Assembly: GCF_000720425.1 (NCBI RefSeq)
Contig: NZ_JOAJ01000001.1
Span: 620,001 to 684,000 of the forward strand
Direction of reading: 5' to 3'
DNA length: 64,000 bases
Source of the DNA: Nocardia rhamnosiphila NBRC 108938
GTDB taxonomy: Bacteria > Actinomycetota > Actinomycetes > Mycobacteriales > Mycobacteriaceae
The notes under the pieces were generated by a model that was given only the letters and a program-made list of their open reading frames with translations, ran no database searches and was not told the DNA's origin. Shown in pieces: positions 1 to 8,893 of the stretch. How positions within the stretch are numbered: the stretch's first letter is position 1; every line of letters starts with the position of its first letter. Made by a program: the position numbers and the translations under genes.

Positions 1-1039
1 GGAGCACCACCACGCCGTCATCCACGCCTCCGGTGCCGCCGGGGACCGCCGGCTCGGTATTCCCGGCGAGGACCTGCCGGGAAGCCATTCCGCACGCGAG
101 TTCGTGGCCTGGTACAACGGCCACCCCGACCATGCGGACCGCACCTTCGACCTGTCGGCCCGCCGCGCGGTGGTGATCGGTACCGGCAATGTCGCCCTGG
201 ATATCGCACGCATCCTGGTCACGGACAACGCGACGCTGGCCGCCACCGATATGGCCGATCACGCCCTGACGGCGCTGGCGGACAGTGCGGTGGACGAGGT
301 GGTCGTACTCGGCCGGCGCGGTCCCGAGTCCGCGGCCTGTACGACTCCCGAACTGCTGGCGCTGGATTCGCTGCCGGGGGTCGATGTCCTGGTGGACGGT
401 CCGGTCGCCGTGACAGCAGGCGATCCGATGAAGACCCGGGTGCTGGCCGAGTACGCCCGGCGGCGGCCGAAGCCGGGAAACAAGCGGATCGTGCTGCGGT
501 TCGGGTACACGCCGGTATCGGTGGACGGCGTCGAGCGCGCCGAGGCGCTGGGCGTACGCGGCACGGAAACCGGGGTGAGCGAAACGATCCCGTGCGGGCT
601 GGTGATCCGAGCCGTCGGTTACCGGGGGCTGCCGATCGCCGGTCTCCCGTTCGACGAGACCACCGGGACGGTGACGCATGCGGCGGGTCGCGTGATCGAT
701 CCGAACAGCGGCGAACCGGTCCCCGGCCAATACGTGGCCGGCTGGATCAAGCGCGGCGCGACCGGTGTCATCGGAACCAACCGGCATTGCGCCGCGGAAA
801 CGGTCGCGGCGCTGGTCGAGGATCACCGGCACGGCCGGCTGCCCGCCCCGGTGGCGGGCACCGCGGAGTTCGCGGGACTGCTTCGCGAACGGTGCCCGGA
901 GGCGTTGAGCGGTGCGGACTGGCGGGCGATCGACCGATACGAGCGCCGGCGTGGGCAGGAGTCGGGACGGCCCCGGGTCAAGATCGTCGATCGCGTGCAG
1001 GCCGCGCTGGTCGCCGCCGCCGACCGCGGCGAGCGGTGA
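1..1039 (+). CDS. FprA-like NADPH-ferredoxin reductase (5' truncated by window)
   Basis: This is the C-terminal part of an FAD/NADPH ferredoxin or adrenodoxin reductase. The frame is already open at base 2, so the N-terminal FAD-binding part lies outside the window. Visible features are GIPGEDLPGS and a second Rossmann motif, VVIGTGNVALDIARIL, followed by VVLGRRGPESAACT, the usual NADP-binding region of the FprA family. Near the end, a GYVAGWIKRGATGVIGTN-type segment is the conserved FAD-contact tail. The likely role is passing electrons from NADPH to a ferredoxin or partner oxidoreductase. The molybdopterin oxidoreductase starts 4 bp after its stop, which suggests one transcript and a shared redox function. 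Family assignment is firm; the partner protein is inferred. Confidence 0.85.
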   Translation, partial: EHHHAVIHASGAAGDRRLGIPGEDLPGSHSAREFVAWYNGHPDHADRTFDLSARRAVVIGTGNVALDIARILVTDNATLAATDMADHALTALADSAVDEVVVLGRRGPESAACTTPELLALDSLPGVDVLVDGPVAVTAGDPMKTRVLAEYARRRPKPGNKRIVLRFGYTPVSVDGVERAEALGVRGTETGVSETIPCGLVIRAVGYRGLPIAGLPFDETTGTVTHAAGRVIDPNSGEPVPGQYVAGWIKRGATGVIGTNRHCAAETVAALVEDHRHGRLPAPVAGTAEFAGLLRERCPEALSGADWRAIDRYERRRGQESGRPRVKIVDRVQAALVAAADRGER

Positions 1040-1043
1040 ACCC

Positions 1044-3188
1044 GTGGCCGCCGATCAGATCCACACCTTCTGCCGTATCTGCGAACCGGGCTGCGGCCTG
1101 CTCGCCGAGGTGCACGACGGTAAGGTCACCCGACTGCGTCCCGACGCCGAACACCCGGTGCACAAAGGGTTCTGCTGTCACAAAGGCGTGCACTACCTCC
1201 AGGTGCACGACGACCCCGACCGCCTCGATCGTCCGCTGAAACGCAGCGCCGGCTCCGGCGAATTCGAGCCGGTCGAATGGGATGTCGCGGTGGGCGAGAT
1301 CGCGGCCCGCGTACAGCAGCTGCGAAAACGCCACGGCCGCAACGCTCTCGCCGTCTATCAGGGCAATCCCTCCGCGTTCAACGGCGCCTACTACGCGAAT
1401 GCCGCCCGGATCGCGCGCGGTTTCGATACCCGGATGCGGTTCAGCGCCGGAACTCAGGACACGTCCGCCAAATACGCCGCCAGCGAAGCCGTCTACGGCG
1501 CCGCGATGGCCCATCCGATTCCCGATCTGCTGCACACCCACTACTTTCTGTGCCTCGGCAGCAACCCGGCAGTGTCCCATATGACCCTGCTGCACATCTC
1601 GGATCCGATGGCCAAGATCCGGGCCGTGCGGGCGCGCGGCGGGACCGTGCTCTTCGTCAACCCGCGCCGCATCGAATCCTCGGCCCCGGACACCGGTGAC
1701 GTCCTGCAGATCGTGCCGGATACCGATTTCTTCTTCCTCGCCGCGCTGCTGCACGAGATCGTCTTCCGGATCGGCTACGACCACGGCGCCGTCGCCCGGC
1801 ATGCCCGCAATATCGACGGCCTGCTCGACTTCGTCCGCCGCTACCCGCCCGACCGGGTCGCCGGCGTGACCGGTATCGACGCGGCGGTGATCCGCCGGGT
1901 CGCCGACGACCTCTGCGCCGCCCCCAGCGCCAGCGTCTACATGGCGACCGGCGTCAATCAGGGCCGGCTGGGCGCGCCGGCGTACTGGATGCTCACCATG
2001 ATCAGCCTGTTCTCCGGGAACCTCGGCCGGCGCGGCGGCAATATCTACTCCCGGGGCATCGCCGACGCGGTCCGGGGGTCCACACGGCGCCGCACCGATC
2101 CGTACTTCGACAGCCCGCTGGGCGAACTCCGCACGGTGAGCGGTGATCTACCGGCGGCCCTGCTGCCAGAGTTCATCGAACAGGCCGATGAACCGGTCCG
2201 CGCCCTGATCGTCGTCTCCGGTAACCCGCTGCTCTCGGTGGGCGGCGAACAGCGGCTGCGCCGGGCGTTCGAGAAGCTCGAACTCCTCGTCACGATCGAT
2301 CTGTACCGGACCGTCACCGGCGAGATGGCCGATTACGTGCTGCCCGCGACCGATTGGCTGGAACATGCCGATATCAACTTCCTCAACACCCTCGGCGTGG
2401 CCCTGGAACCGTACGTGCAATACACGCCCGCCGTCGTCGAACCCGCGGGTGAGCGGCGCGACGACTGGTGGATCCTCTCGCGTATCCAGGAGGAACTCGG
2501 CGTCCCGACGCTGCTCGACGACCCCGACCCGGACCCCTTCGCGCCCGTCGATGCCGTCCTGCGCGACGCCGGTACCAGCCTGGACCGGCTCGCCGAGCTG
2601 CCGTGCGGCACCCAGGTCCTCCCGGAGGCCGACCCGGCGCACGTTTTCGATATCGCGGTGCAGCACGACGACGGCCTGATCGACTGCTGCCCGGAGCTGT
2701 TCGGCCGCTCCTATGACACCGCGGAAGCGATCCTCACCGAGTTGGCGGCCGAAAAGCCCGATCAGCTGAAGCTCATCACCCGGCGGACACACCATATGGT
2801 CAACAGCTGGCTGCACAACCTCCCGGTCTTCGACCAGGGCATCCACCGGGGCAACCCGTTGTGGATGCATCCGCGGGACGCACGGCACCGGGGTTTGGTC
2901 GAAGGCGATTCGGTGCTCGTCCGGAATCGATACGGTGCGGTCGAGGCGGAGTTGCAGTACGACGAATCACTACGCACCGGCGTCGTCGCCATGACCCACG
3001 GCTGGGGTCAGCATCGCGCCCGCGGCCTCGGCGTGGCCCGGCACAAGGCCGGCGTGAACGCGAACCACCTCGCGCCCACCGGCCGGGCGGGGTACGACGC
3101 CCTGAGCAATCAATCCCATCTCACCGGAATCAATGTCGAAGTGCTGCGCGCGGACCGGGCGCCGGCGGATACGAGGTCGAGCGAATGA
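1044..3188 (+). CDS. Molybdopterin oxidoreductase (formate dehydrogenase/nitrate reductase family)
   Basis: This 714-residue protein begins with a [4Fe-4S] motif, CRICEPGCG, followed by further cysteines in KGFCCHKG. That is the N-terminal Fe4S4 domain of the bis-MGD (DMSO reductase) superfamily. The middle holds the molybdopterin-binding segments (for example YQGNPSAFNGAYY and LCLGSNPAVSH). The last ~120 residues form the dinucleotide-binding domain (LITRRTHHMVNSW, then MTHGWGQHRARG). A GTG at 1044 is chosen because it lies just before the Fe-S motif and 4 bp after the reductase stop; longer starts would overlap that gene heavily. The stop overlaps the next ATG (ATGA). The substrate is not evident: such actinobacterial proteins are often labelled formate dehydrogenase or biotin sulfoxide-like without proof. 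Confidence 0.85.
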   Translation: MAADQIHTFCRICEPGCGLLAEVHDGKVTRLRPDAEHPVHKGFCCHKGVHYLQVHDDPDRLDRPLKRSAGSGEFEPVEWDVAVGEIAARVQQLRKRHGRNALAVYQGNPSAFNGAYYANAARIARGFDTRMRFSAGTQDTSAKYAASEAVYGAAMAHPIPDLLHTHYFLCLGSNPAVSHMTLLHISDPMAKIRAVRARGGTVLFVNPRRIESSAPDTGDVLQIVPDTDFFFLAALLHEIVFRIGYDHGAVARHARNIDGLLDFVRRYPPDRVAGVTGIDAAVIRRVADDLCAAPSASVYMATGVNQGRLGAPAYWMLTMISLFSGNLGRRGGNIYSRGIADAVRGSTRRRTDPYFDSPLGELRTVSGDLPAALLPEFIEQADEPVRALIVVSGNPLLSVGGEQRLRRAFEKLELLVTIDLYRTVTGEMADYVLPATDWLEHADINFLNTLGVALEPYVQYTPAVVEPAGERRDDWWILSRIQEELGVPTLLDDPDPDPFAPVDAVLRDAGTSLDRLAELPCGTQVLPEADPAHVFDIAVQHDDGLIDCCPELFGRSYDTAEAILTELAAEKPDQLKLITRRTHHMVNSWLHNLPVFDQGIHRGNPLWMHPRDARHRGLVEGDSVLVRNRYGAVEAELQYDESLRTGVVAMTHGWGQHRARGLGVARHKAGVNANHLAPTGRAGYDALSNQSHLTGINVEVLRADRAPADTRSSE

Positions 3189-3949
3189 CCGCCCAGGACG
3201 CCGGAACGGAAGCTACGCAAGACCGGGGGGTCGCGGTCGTCACCGGTGGCGGCCGGGGGATCGGCGCCGCGATCTCCCGGCGGCTGGCCGCCGACGGGTT
3301 CGCGGTCGCGGTCAACTATTCGTCGAGCGCTGCACACGCGGAAGAGGTGGCCCGCGAGATCACCGCCTCCGGCGGCCGGGCGGTACCTGTCCGCGCCGAT
3401 ATCTCCGACGCCGAACAGGCAGCCGCCTTGATCACCGTGACCACAGCCGAACTGGGCGCGCCGACCGTGCTCGTGAACAACGCCGGAATGAACCTCGCCG
3501 GCTCCGCGCGCAAACAGTCACCCCGAGAGTGGGACCGGGTGATCGGTGTCAACTTGAGTGGGGCGTTCTACTGCACCCACGCCGCCCTTCCCGCCATGTA
3601 CGACAACGGCTGGGGCCGAGTGATATTCGTCAGCAGCCCGTCCGGCGGCCGCCGGCCCGCCCCCACCATGAGCGCCTATGCCGCGGCGAAGGCCGGCCTG
3701 CTCGGTATGACCCGCACCCTCGCCCTCGAGGTCGCCCGCCGGGGCATCACCGTCAACGCGGTCATGCCCGGATTCGTCGAGACCGACATCATCGCCTCCG
3801 GCGGTCCGGACGCGGTGAACACGCTGGCGGCCAGTTGGCCCCGTATTCCCGCGGAGTCGATCGCCGCCACGGTGTCGTTCCTGGTGAGCGACGAGGGCCG
3901 GCATGTATCCGGCGAGGAGGTCGGGGTCTGGCTGGGTGGCCCGGTCTAG
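3185..3949 (+). CDS. SDR family oxidoreductase (FabG-like)
   Basis: A 254-residue classical short-chain dehydrogenase. It has the TGGGRGIG cofactor motif near residue 18, NNAG at about residue 98, a serine cluster (SSPSGG) and the YAAAK catalytic Tyr/Lys motif, then NAVMPGFVETD. The NYSS after beta-strand 2 resembles NADP-preferring FabG enzymes, so it may reduce a 3-oxoacyl or cyclic ketone intermediate. The ATG overlaps the stop of the molybdopterin oxidoreductase by 4 bp, so translation is probably coupled. It is the last intact gene of the operon; a transporter remnant follows directly. Confidence 0.85.
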   Translation: MTAQDAGTEATQDRGVAVVTGGGRGIGAAISRRLAADGFAVAVNYSSSAAHAEEVAREITASGGRAVPVRADISDAEQAAALITVTTAELGAPTVLVNNAGMNLAGSARKQSPREWDRVIGVNLSGAFYCTHAALPAMYDNGWGRVIFVSSPSGGRRPAPTMSAYAAAKAGLLGMTRTLALEVARRGITVNAVMPGFVETDIIASGGPDAVNTLAASWPRIPAESIAATVSFLVSDEGRHVSGEEVGVWLGGPV

Positions 3950-4214
3950 CGTCTACGGGTTCGTCGGGGTCTACTATCCGGCCGCGGCACGCGGGACGGC
4001 GCTCGGCCTGGCGGTGGGTCTCGGCCGGCTGGGCGGGGTCTTCGGGCCGGTGCTGACCGGTCTGATCATGGATTCGGCACTCGGCGCGAACTGGGCCTAC
4101 TTCGCCTTCGCGGGCGCCGGTGTGGCGGCCGCGGTGCTGGTGTCGTCGGTTCCGCGGAAGCCGTCCGGTACGGCCGCGGCGCACCCGCCGGTGCAGGCCG
4201 CCGAACCGGCGTGA
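3950..4214 (+). pseudogene. Remnant of an MFS transporter (C-terminal ~85 residues)
   Basis: Directly after the SDR stop an open frame continues with no start codon of its own. It encodes the last two transmembrane segments of a major facilitator transporter. The YYPAAARGTALGLAVGLGR stretch and the following GPVLTG are typical of the end of aromatic-acid/H+ symporters (AAHS group), and a hydrophilic tail rich in Ala and Pro follows. Roughly 80% of the gene is missing. A deletion probably joined the SDR end to this tail. It is unlikely to be functional, but it hints that an aromatic or cyclic acid importer once belonged to this operon. Confidence 0.6.
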
Positions 4215-4258
4215 CCGTACCCGGACGGGTGTCGGTGGCCGGGTGAGTACCCGCCGAA

Positions 4259-5104
4259 TCAGCCGATGTGCGATCGCGTCGCGGTCGCCTCGGCTTCGGC
4301 GCGGTAGTTGCCCGGCCAGGCCTTGCCGAGCGTGAGCCCGCCGTCGACCACGAGATTCTGGCCGGTGACGAAGGAGGCGGAGTCGGAGACGAGATAGGCG
4401 ATGGCGGCGGCGATATCGTCGCCTTCGCCGGCTCGGGGGATCGGCTGGAATTTCCGAAGTCCGCGGCGGACCTCGTCGACGCCGGCGTCGAGATCCGGCC
4501 CGGCCAAACCGGCCCCATGACCGACGATGCGGGTCGCGACCCCGCCCGGGGTGACGGCATTGACGCGGACCCGGTGCTCGGCGAGTTCCCGTGCCGCACT
4601 GCGGGTCAGCTGGAGGACGGCCGCTTTGGCCGCGCCGTACGGATGCGGCCCGAATCCGGTGCGCACACCGGCCACCGACGAGACGTTGACGATGGCGCCG
4701 AAGCCCTGGTCGCGCATCACCCGCGCCGCGTGTTTGGTGCCGAGGAAAGCGCTGCGCGCCAGGACAGCGAAGGAGTTGTCCCACTCCTCGGTGGTGGTAC
4801 CGGCGAGATAGGTCCACGCGCCGACCCGGCCGGCGTTGTTGATCATCGCGTCGAGTCTTCCGAAGCGGTCGACGGCGGTGCGGACGGCGGCGGCGAGGTG
4901 GTCCTCGCGGGTGACATCGGTGTGCAGGTAGCAGCCGTGTTCACCCAGGCCGGCGGCCACCGTTTCACCACGGTCGTCGTCGATATCGGTGACCACCACC
5001 CGGGCACCACGGCGGGCCACCAGGGCGCAGGTCGCGGCGCCGATACCGCTCGCGCCACCGGTCACGACGGCGACCTTCCCCTGTAGTTCGTGCGCTTCGG
5101 CCAT
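4259..5104 (-). CDS. SDR family oxidoreductase
   Basis: A 281-residue short-chain dehydrogenase. It shows the TGGASGIG nucleotide-binding motif near residue 16, DIDDD after strand 2 (favouring NAD(H)), NNAG, NVSSVAG with the catalytic serine, and YGAAK with the Tyr/Lys pair. The C-terminus carries the common GQNLVVDGG motif. It is convergent to the MFS remnant and divergent from the enoyl-CoA hydratase at 5396. Two copies of the island's 17-bp inverted repeat lie in the shared intergenic region, so both genes are probably repressed by the same regulator. The substrate is presumably a secondary alcohol or hydroxyacyl-CoA in the pathway (inference). Confidence 0.85.
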   Translation of the reverse strand: MAEAHELQGKVAVVTGGASGIGAATCALVARRGARVVVTDIDDDRGETVAAGLGEHGCYLHTDVTREDHLAAAVRTAVDRFGRLDAMINNAGRVGAWTYLAGTTTEEWDNSFAVLARSAFLGTKHAARVMRDQGFGAIVNVSSVAGVRTGFGPHPYGAAKAAVLQLTRSAARELAEHRVRVNAVTPGGVATRIVGHGAGLAGPDLDAGVDEVRRGLRKFQPIPRAGEGDDIAAAIAYLVSDSASFVTGQNLVVDGGLTLGKAWPGNYRAEAEATATRSHIG

Positions 5105-5146
5105 GGTTTACCTCTGCTTCCCGGGCGGTGACATCTCCGATAATTA

Positions 5147-5163
5147 ATCTAAAGTCATTAGCT
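5147..5163. promoter_or_regulatory. 17-bp inverted-repeat operator, copy 1
   Basis: ATCTAAAGTCATTAGCT is an imperfect palindrome (ATCTAA, 5-bp spacer, TTAGCT). It lies 43 bp upstream of the SDR start on the minus strand. The repeat extends outward as AATCTAAAG/CTTTAG. It matches seven other copies in the window at island promoters and has the size of a TetR-family site. Confidence 0.65.
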
Positions 5164-5317
5164 TTAGTTTGTCGATGCCCGCCCGTTGGAGGTGCTGTGC
5201 GGGTTCGACGTGATGCGGTGCTCGCCCGGCCGGGCGGGTGGCGGCCGGTCCTCTGTGCGATCACTGCCGGGAGCGCTGTCGCGCGGCGCGTGGAGTGGTG
5301 CGGGCCTTGAGGAATTA

Positions 5318-5334
5318 ATCTAAAGGCGTTAGCT
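5318..5334. promoter_or_regulatory. 17-bp inverted-repeat operator, copy 2
   Basis: ATCTAAAGGCGTTAGCT is nearly identical to copy 1, including flanking bases on both sides, and lies about 60 bp upstream of the enoyl-CoA hydratase ATG. The two copies sit 171 bp apart in the divergent promoter region, so each probably serves one of the divergent genes. Confidence 0.65.
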
Positions 5335-5395
5335 TTAGTCGCAACTGCCCGACCCGATGGAAGGGCTGTGCCGACCGTCCGAGGTGATGCGATAC

Positions 5396-6205
5396 ATGTC
5401 CGACCTGATCCAGACCGAGCGGCCGCGGCCGGGTGTGCTGCTCGTGCGCCTGAATCGTCCCGAGGCGCTCAATGCGATGAACACCGATCTCATCGAAGCA
5501 CTGCACGGCGTACTGGCCGAGGTGCGCACCGATTCCGAGGTCCGTGCCCTGGTGCTCACCGGAAACGGCAAGGCGTTCTGTGCCGGACTGGATCTGCGCG
5601 GCTACGGCACGCCGCCCGGTGCGGCGGAGGGAGAGGGGCGGCCGCAGGCCGGGCTCCGGGTGCAGCAGCACATCGCCTCGCTGGTCGAGGCGTTCCGGGG
5701 TGTGCGGGCGCCGGTGATCGCCGCGGTGAACGGCGCCGCGGCGGGCGGGGGCATGGCGCTGGCGCTCATGGCCGATATCCGGATCATGGCCGATACCGCC
5801 GCGCTGCACGCCTCCTTCATCAAGCGCGGGTTGTCGAACTGCGATATCGGGGTGAGCTGGCTGCTGCCGCGGATGATCGGCTTCTCCCGGGCGGCGCAGA
5901 TCCTGCTCACCGGCCGATCGGTCGATGCGGCCGAAGCCGAGCGCATCGGGATCGTCTCATCGGTGGAGTCCGCGGAGCGCCTGCTCGACGTGGCACTGGA
6001 CACCGCCGAGGTCATCGCCGGGAACAGCCCGTTCGGGGTGTGGATGACGAAAGAGGTGATGTGGTCCAACCTCGAGGTGCCCAGTCTGCGTGCCGCGATC
6101 GACCTGGAGAACCGCACCCAGATCCTCAGCGCCATGACCAAGGACCACCGCGAAGCCGTGCACTCTTTCCTGGAGAAGCGCCCGCCGGTCTACCGCAATC
6201 ACTGA
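5396..6205 (+). CDS. Enoyl-CoA hydratase/isomerase family protein
   Basis: A 269-residue crotonase-fold protein. LNRPEALNAM near the N-terminus, AFCAGLDLRGYG (first oxyanion-hole segment) and NGAAAGGGMALALMADIRI (second oxyanion-hole segment) are diagnostic. The start at 5396 (MSDLIQTERP) follows a GAGGTG ribosome-binding site. An earlier in-frame ATG at 5357 lacks a good site and sits very close to the operator. It probably hydrates or isomerises an unsaturated CoA ester. The F420-type oxidoreductase follows after 45 bp, giving an operon hydratase-LLM-thiolase. Confidence 0.85.
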   Translation: MSDLIQTERPRPGVLLVRLNRPEALNAMNTDLIEALHGVLAEVRTDSEVRALVLTGNGKAFCAGLDLRGYGTPPGAAEGEGRPQAGLRVQQHIASLVEAFRGVRAPVIAAVNGAAAGGGMALALMADIRIMADTAALHASFIKRGLSNCDIGVSWLLPRMIGFSRAAQILLTGRSVDAAEAERIGIVSSVESAERLLDVALDTAEVIAGNSPFGVWMTKEVMWSNLEVPSLRAAIDLENRTQILSAMTKDHREAVHSFLEKRPPVYRNH

Positions 6206-6250
6206 GAGGACGACAGCTGTGACGAAACGCCGGAACGGCAGGTGGTGAGG

Positions 6251-7288
6251 ATGAAGGTCGGAATCGCGGCCGGCTACTGGGGCGCGGGGCCGCCGCGGCG
6301 GATGGCGCAGACGATCGCCGAGGCCGAGGCGCTGGGAGTGGACAGTTTCTGGACCGCGGAAAGCTACGGTTCCGATGCCCTGACACCGCTGGCCTGGTGG
6401 GGTGCGAGCACCGAGCGGATCGCGCTGGGCACCTCGGTGTGCCAGATCTCGGCCCGCACGCCGACGGCGCTGGCAATGGCCGCGCAGACCATCGACCACC
6501 TCAGCGGCGGCCGGCTCATCCTCGGCATCGGAGCGTCCGGCCCCCAAGTGGTGGAGGGCTGGTATGGCCGCCCGTACCCGCGGCCGCTGGAACGCACTCG
6601 CGAGTACGTCGAGATCATGCGCGCGGTGTGGGCACGGGAAGAACCGGTGACGTACCAGGGCCGGCATTACGAGCTCCCGTACCCGGACGGCACCGGACTC
6701 GGTAAACCGCTGAAATCGATCGTGCATCCGCTGCGCCGCGACATTCCCGTCTACCTCGGCGCCGAGGGCCCCAAGAATGTGGCCCTGGCCGCCGAGATCG
6801 CGGACGGCTGGACCCCACTGTGGTTCTCCCCGAAGACCGACGATTTCTACCGCGCCGCGCTCGCCGACGGCTTCGCCCGGCCCGGAGCGCGCCGGAGGGC
6901 CGAGGATTTCGAGGTGGCCAATATTTGCTGGCTGGTCGAGCACGAGGATGTGGAACGCGCCGCGGACCGGCTCAAACCGGTGATCGCGCTGTACGCGGGC
7001 GGGATGGGCGCGAAGGAAGCCAACTTCCACAACGACGTGTTCGTCCGGATGGGCTGGGGCGATGTCTGCGCCGAAATCCAGAAGCTGTACCTGAGCGGCC
7101 GGACCGACCACGCGGCGCAGGCGGTGCCGACGGAAATGGTGGAGGATGTCGCGCTCATCGGACCGGTCGACAAGATCTGTGAGGACATCGTGAAACGCTG
7201 GAAACCCACCTGCCTGACCACACTGATACTCGGCGGTTGGCCCCGGCCCGAATCCCGGGAGCGGATTCTCGAGGCGGTGCGGTCGTGA
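6251..7288 (+). CDS. LLM-class F420-dependent oxidoreductase
   Basis: A 345-residue luciferase-like monooxygenase-fold protein. Typical features are an N-terminal beta strand (MKVGIAAGYWG), the ESYGSDALTPLAW region, the GTSVCQISARTPTALAM segment, LSGGRLILGIGASGPQVVEGW and the YLGAEGPKNVALAAEIADGW motif of F420-dependent LLM enzymes. ATG 6251 is preferred over GTG 6242/6245 because the protein then begins directly at the first strand. These enzymes transfer hydride with F420, or act as flavin monooxygenases; the choice cannot be settled here. Its stop overlaps the GTG of the next gene (GTGA), so the two are translationally coupled. Confidence 0.85.
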   Translation: MKVGIAAGYWGAGPPRRMAQTIAEAEALGVDSFWTAESYGSDALTPLAWWGASTERIALGTSVCQISARTPTALAMAAQTIDHLSGGRLILGIGASGPQVVEGWYGRPYPRPLERTREYVEIMRAVWAREEPVTYQGRHYELPYPDGTGLGKPLKSIVHPLRRDIPVYLGAEGPKNVALAAEIADGWTPLWFSPKTDDFYRAALADGFARPGARRRAEDFEVANICWLVEHEDVERAADRLKPVIALYAGGMGAKEANFHNDVFVRMGWGDVCAEIQKLYLSGRTDHAAQAVPTEMVEDVALIGPVDKICEDIVKRWKPTCLTTLILGGWPRPESRERILEAVRS

Positions 7289-8772
7289 CCCTGGATCCAC
7301 GGACCCCGGTACTCGTCGGCGGCGGTCAGATCAGCGACCGCGCGGGTGGCCGCGAACCGGTCGACCTGATCGCCGACGCGGCACGGCGTGCGGCCGACGA
7401 AGCCGGCAGCGCGAAACTGCTCGAACTCGTCGACTCGGTGCGGATCGTCGGGCTGCTGTCGTGGCGCTACCGCGACCCCGGTGCGCTGGTGGGCGACCGG
7501 ATCGGCGCCGAACCCCGGCATACCGGATACACCGGCAGCGGCGGCAGCACCCCGCAGGTGCTGGTCAATGCGGCCGCCGAGGATATCGCGGCCGGACGGA
7601 CCGATGTCGTTCTGATCGGCGGTGCCGAATCGTGGCGGACCCGGATGAAATTGCGCGCCGAAGGGATCCGACCGGACTGGACGGTGCAGGACGAATCCGT
7701 ACCGGCCGCGCCGATCCTCGTTCCCGAGGTGCCGATGCGTTCGGAGACCGAGATGCGGGCCGGGCTGGACCGACCCGCGTATATCTACCCCCTGTTCGAA
7801 CAGGCACTGCGGCTCGGCGCCGGCCGGTCCATCGCCGAACATCGCGACGCGATCGGCGCGCTGTGGGCGGGGTTCAGCGAGGTCGCCGCCCGCAACCCGT
7901 ATGCCTGGACGCCGCGTGCGCACACCGCCGCGGAGATCGCGACGCCCAGCGCCGCGAACCGCTGGATCGCCGCGCCCTATACCAAGCTGATGAACTCGAA
8001 CAATATGGTCGAGCAGGGCGCCGCGCTGCTGCTGTGCTCGGTGGAGACGGCCACGAGACTCGGTATCGCCCGGGAGAACTGGGTGTTCCCGCAGTCCGGC
8101 ACCGAGGCCCACGACACCGGCGATATCGCCGCCCGCGGCGCCCTGGACCGGTCCCCGGCCATCCGCCTCGCGGGTGCCCGCGCACTGGAGCTGGCGGGGG
8201 TCGGGCTCGACGATCTCACCCATATCGACGTCTACTCGTGTTTCCCCTCGGCCGTTCAGGTGGCGGCCCGGGAGCTCGGCCTGGCGACCGACGATCCGAG
8301 CCGGTCGCTGACCGTCACCGGCGGGCTGACGTTCGCGGGTGGTCCGTGGAACAACTACAGCACCCACGCGATCGCGGCCATGGCGACCCGCCTGCGCGAA
8401 GCCCCGGGCACCTACGGTCTGGTGACCGCGAACAGCGGCTATCTGACCAAACACGCGTTCGGGGTGTACCGCACCGAACCGCCGCGGGCCGGGTTCCGCC
8501 GCGACGATGTCCAGGTCGCGGTGGATCGTGAACCGACCGTCCGCGCGGAGCCCGGATACACCGGACCCGCGACGGCCGAAGCGTGGACCGTGGTCTACGA
8601 CCGTGCGGGTGAGCCCGAACGTGGCCTCCTCGCCGCACGCACGCCGGACGGTGGCCGGACCCTGGCATCCACCGTGGAACCCGGGGCCGTGGCCCGCCTG
8701 CTCGCGGCCGAGACGGCAGGGGAGTCCGTGGTGATCTCCGAAGACGGAATTTTCCGGTTCGAGACCGATTAA
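7285..8772 (+). CDS. Thiolase-like acetyl-CoA acetyltransferase family protein (atypical nucleophile)
   Basis: This 495-residue protein has a thiolase fold over residues ~1-370 and a C-terminal beta-rich extension of ~110 residues. It begins with the usual RTPVLVGGGQ strand and contains DIAAGRTDVVLIGGAES. Where classical thiolases have the acyl-accepting cysteine, it reads GSGGSTPQVLVN, so the nucleophile is absent from its usual place. A later SCFPSAVQ and the GGPWNNYSTHA segment are characteristic of this actinobacterial subfamily, often annotated acetyl-CoA acetyltransferase. GTG 7285 overlaps the stop of the LLM gene. The reaction is uncertain; an aldol-type or non-decarboxylating role is as plausible as thiolysis. 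Confidence 0.75.
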   Translation: MTLDPRTPVLVGGGQISDRAGGREPVDLIADAARRAADEAGSAKLLELVDSVRIVGLLSWRYRDPGALVGDRIGAEPRHTGYTGSGGSTPQVLVNAAAEDIAAGRTDVVLIGGAESWRTRMKLRAEGIRPDWTVQDESVPAAPILVPEVPMRSETEMRAGLDRPAYIYPLFEQALRLGAGRSIAEHRDAIGALWAGFSEVAARNPYAWTPRAHTAAEIATPSAANRWIAAPYTKLMNSNNMVEQGAALLLCSVETATRLGIARENWVFPQSGTEAHDTGDIAARGALDRSPAIRLAGARALELAGVGLDDLTHIDVYSCFPSAVQVAARELGLATDDPSRSLTVTGGLTFAGGPWNNYSTHAIAAMATRLREAPGTYGLVTANSGYLTKHAFGVYRTEPPRAGFRRDDVQVAVDREPTVRAEPGYTGPATAEAWTVVYDRAGEPERGLLAARTPDGGRTLASTVEPGAVARLLAAETAGESVVISEDGIFRFETD

Positions 8773-8815
8773 CCGGGTCGTGGCAGGGCCGTGAACTCGA
8801 ACATTGACCAAAAAT

Positions 8816-8832
8816 ACCTAACGACATAAGGT
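8816..8832. promoter_or_regulatory. 17-bp inverted-repeat operator, copy 3
   Basis: ACCTAACGACATAAGGT sits 62 bp before the SnoaL-like gene that opens a five-gene operon. Compared with the copy at 24176, the outer pair changes from T/A to C/G on both arms (ATCT...AGAT versus ACCT...AGGT). That keeps the symmetry and supports a real protein-binding site. Confidence 0.65.
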
Positions 8833-8893
8833 AAAAGTCGAAGGGTTCCCGAGTCGCCGAGACCGGCGCCCCGGGGGAGCGAGGAGAAAAGAT

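Noticed and set aside
978..1802. Long minus-strand open frame inside the molybdopterin oxidoreductase gene
   Set aside because: It is antisense to a clear family member with Fe-S and molybdopterin motifs, and its product shows no domain; a GC-rich shadow frame.
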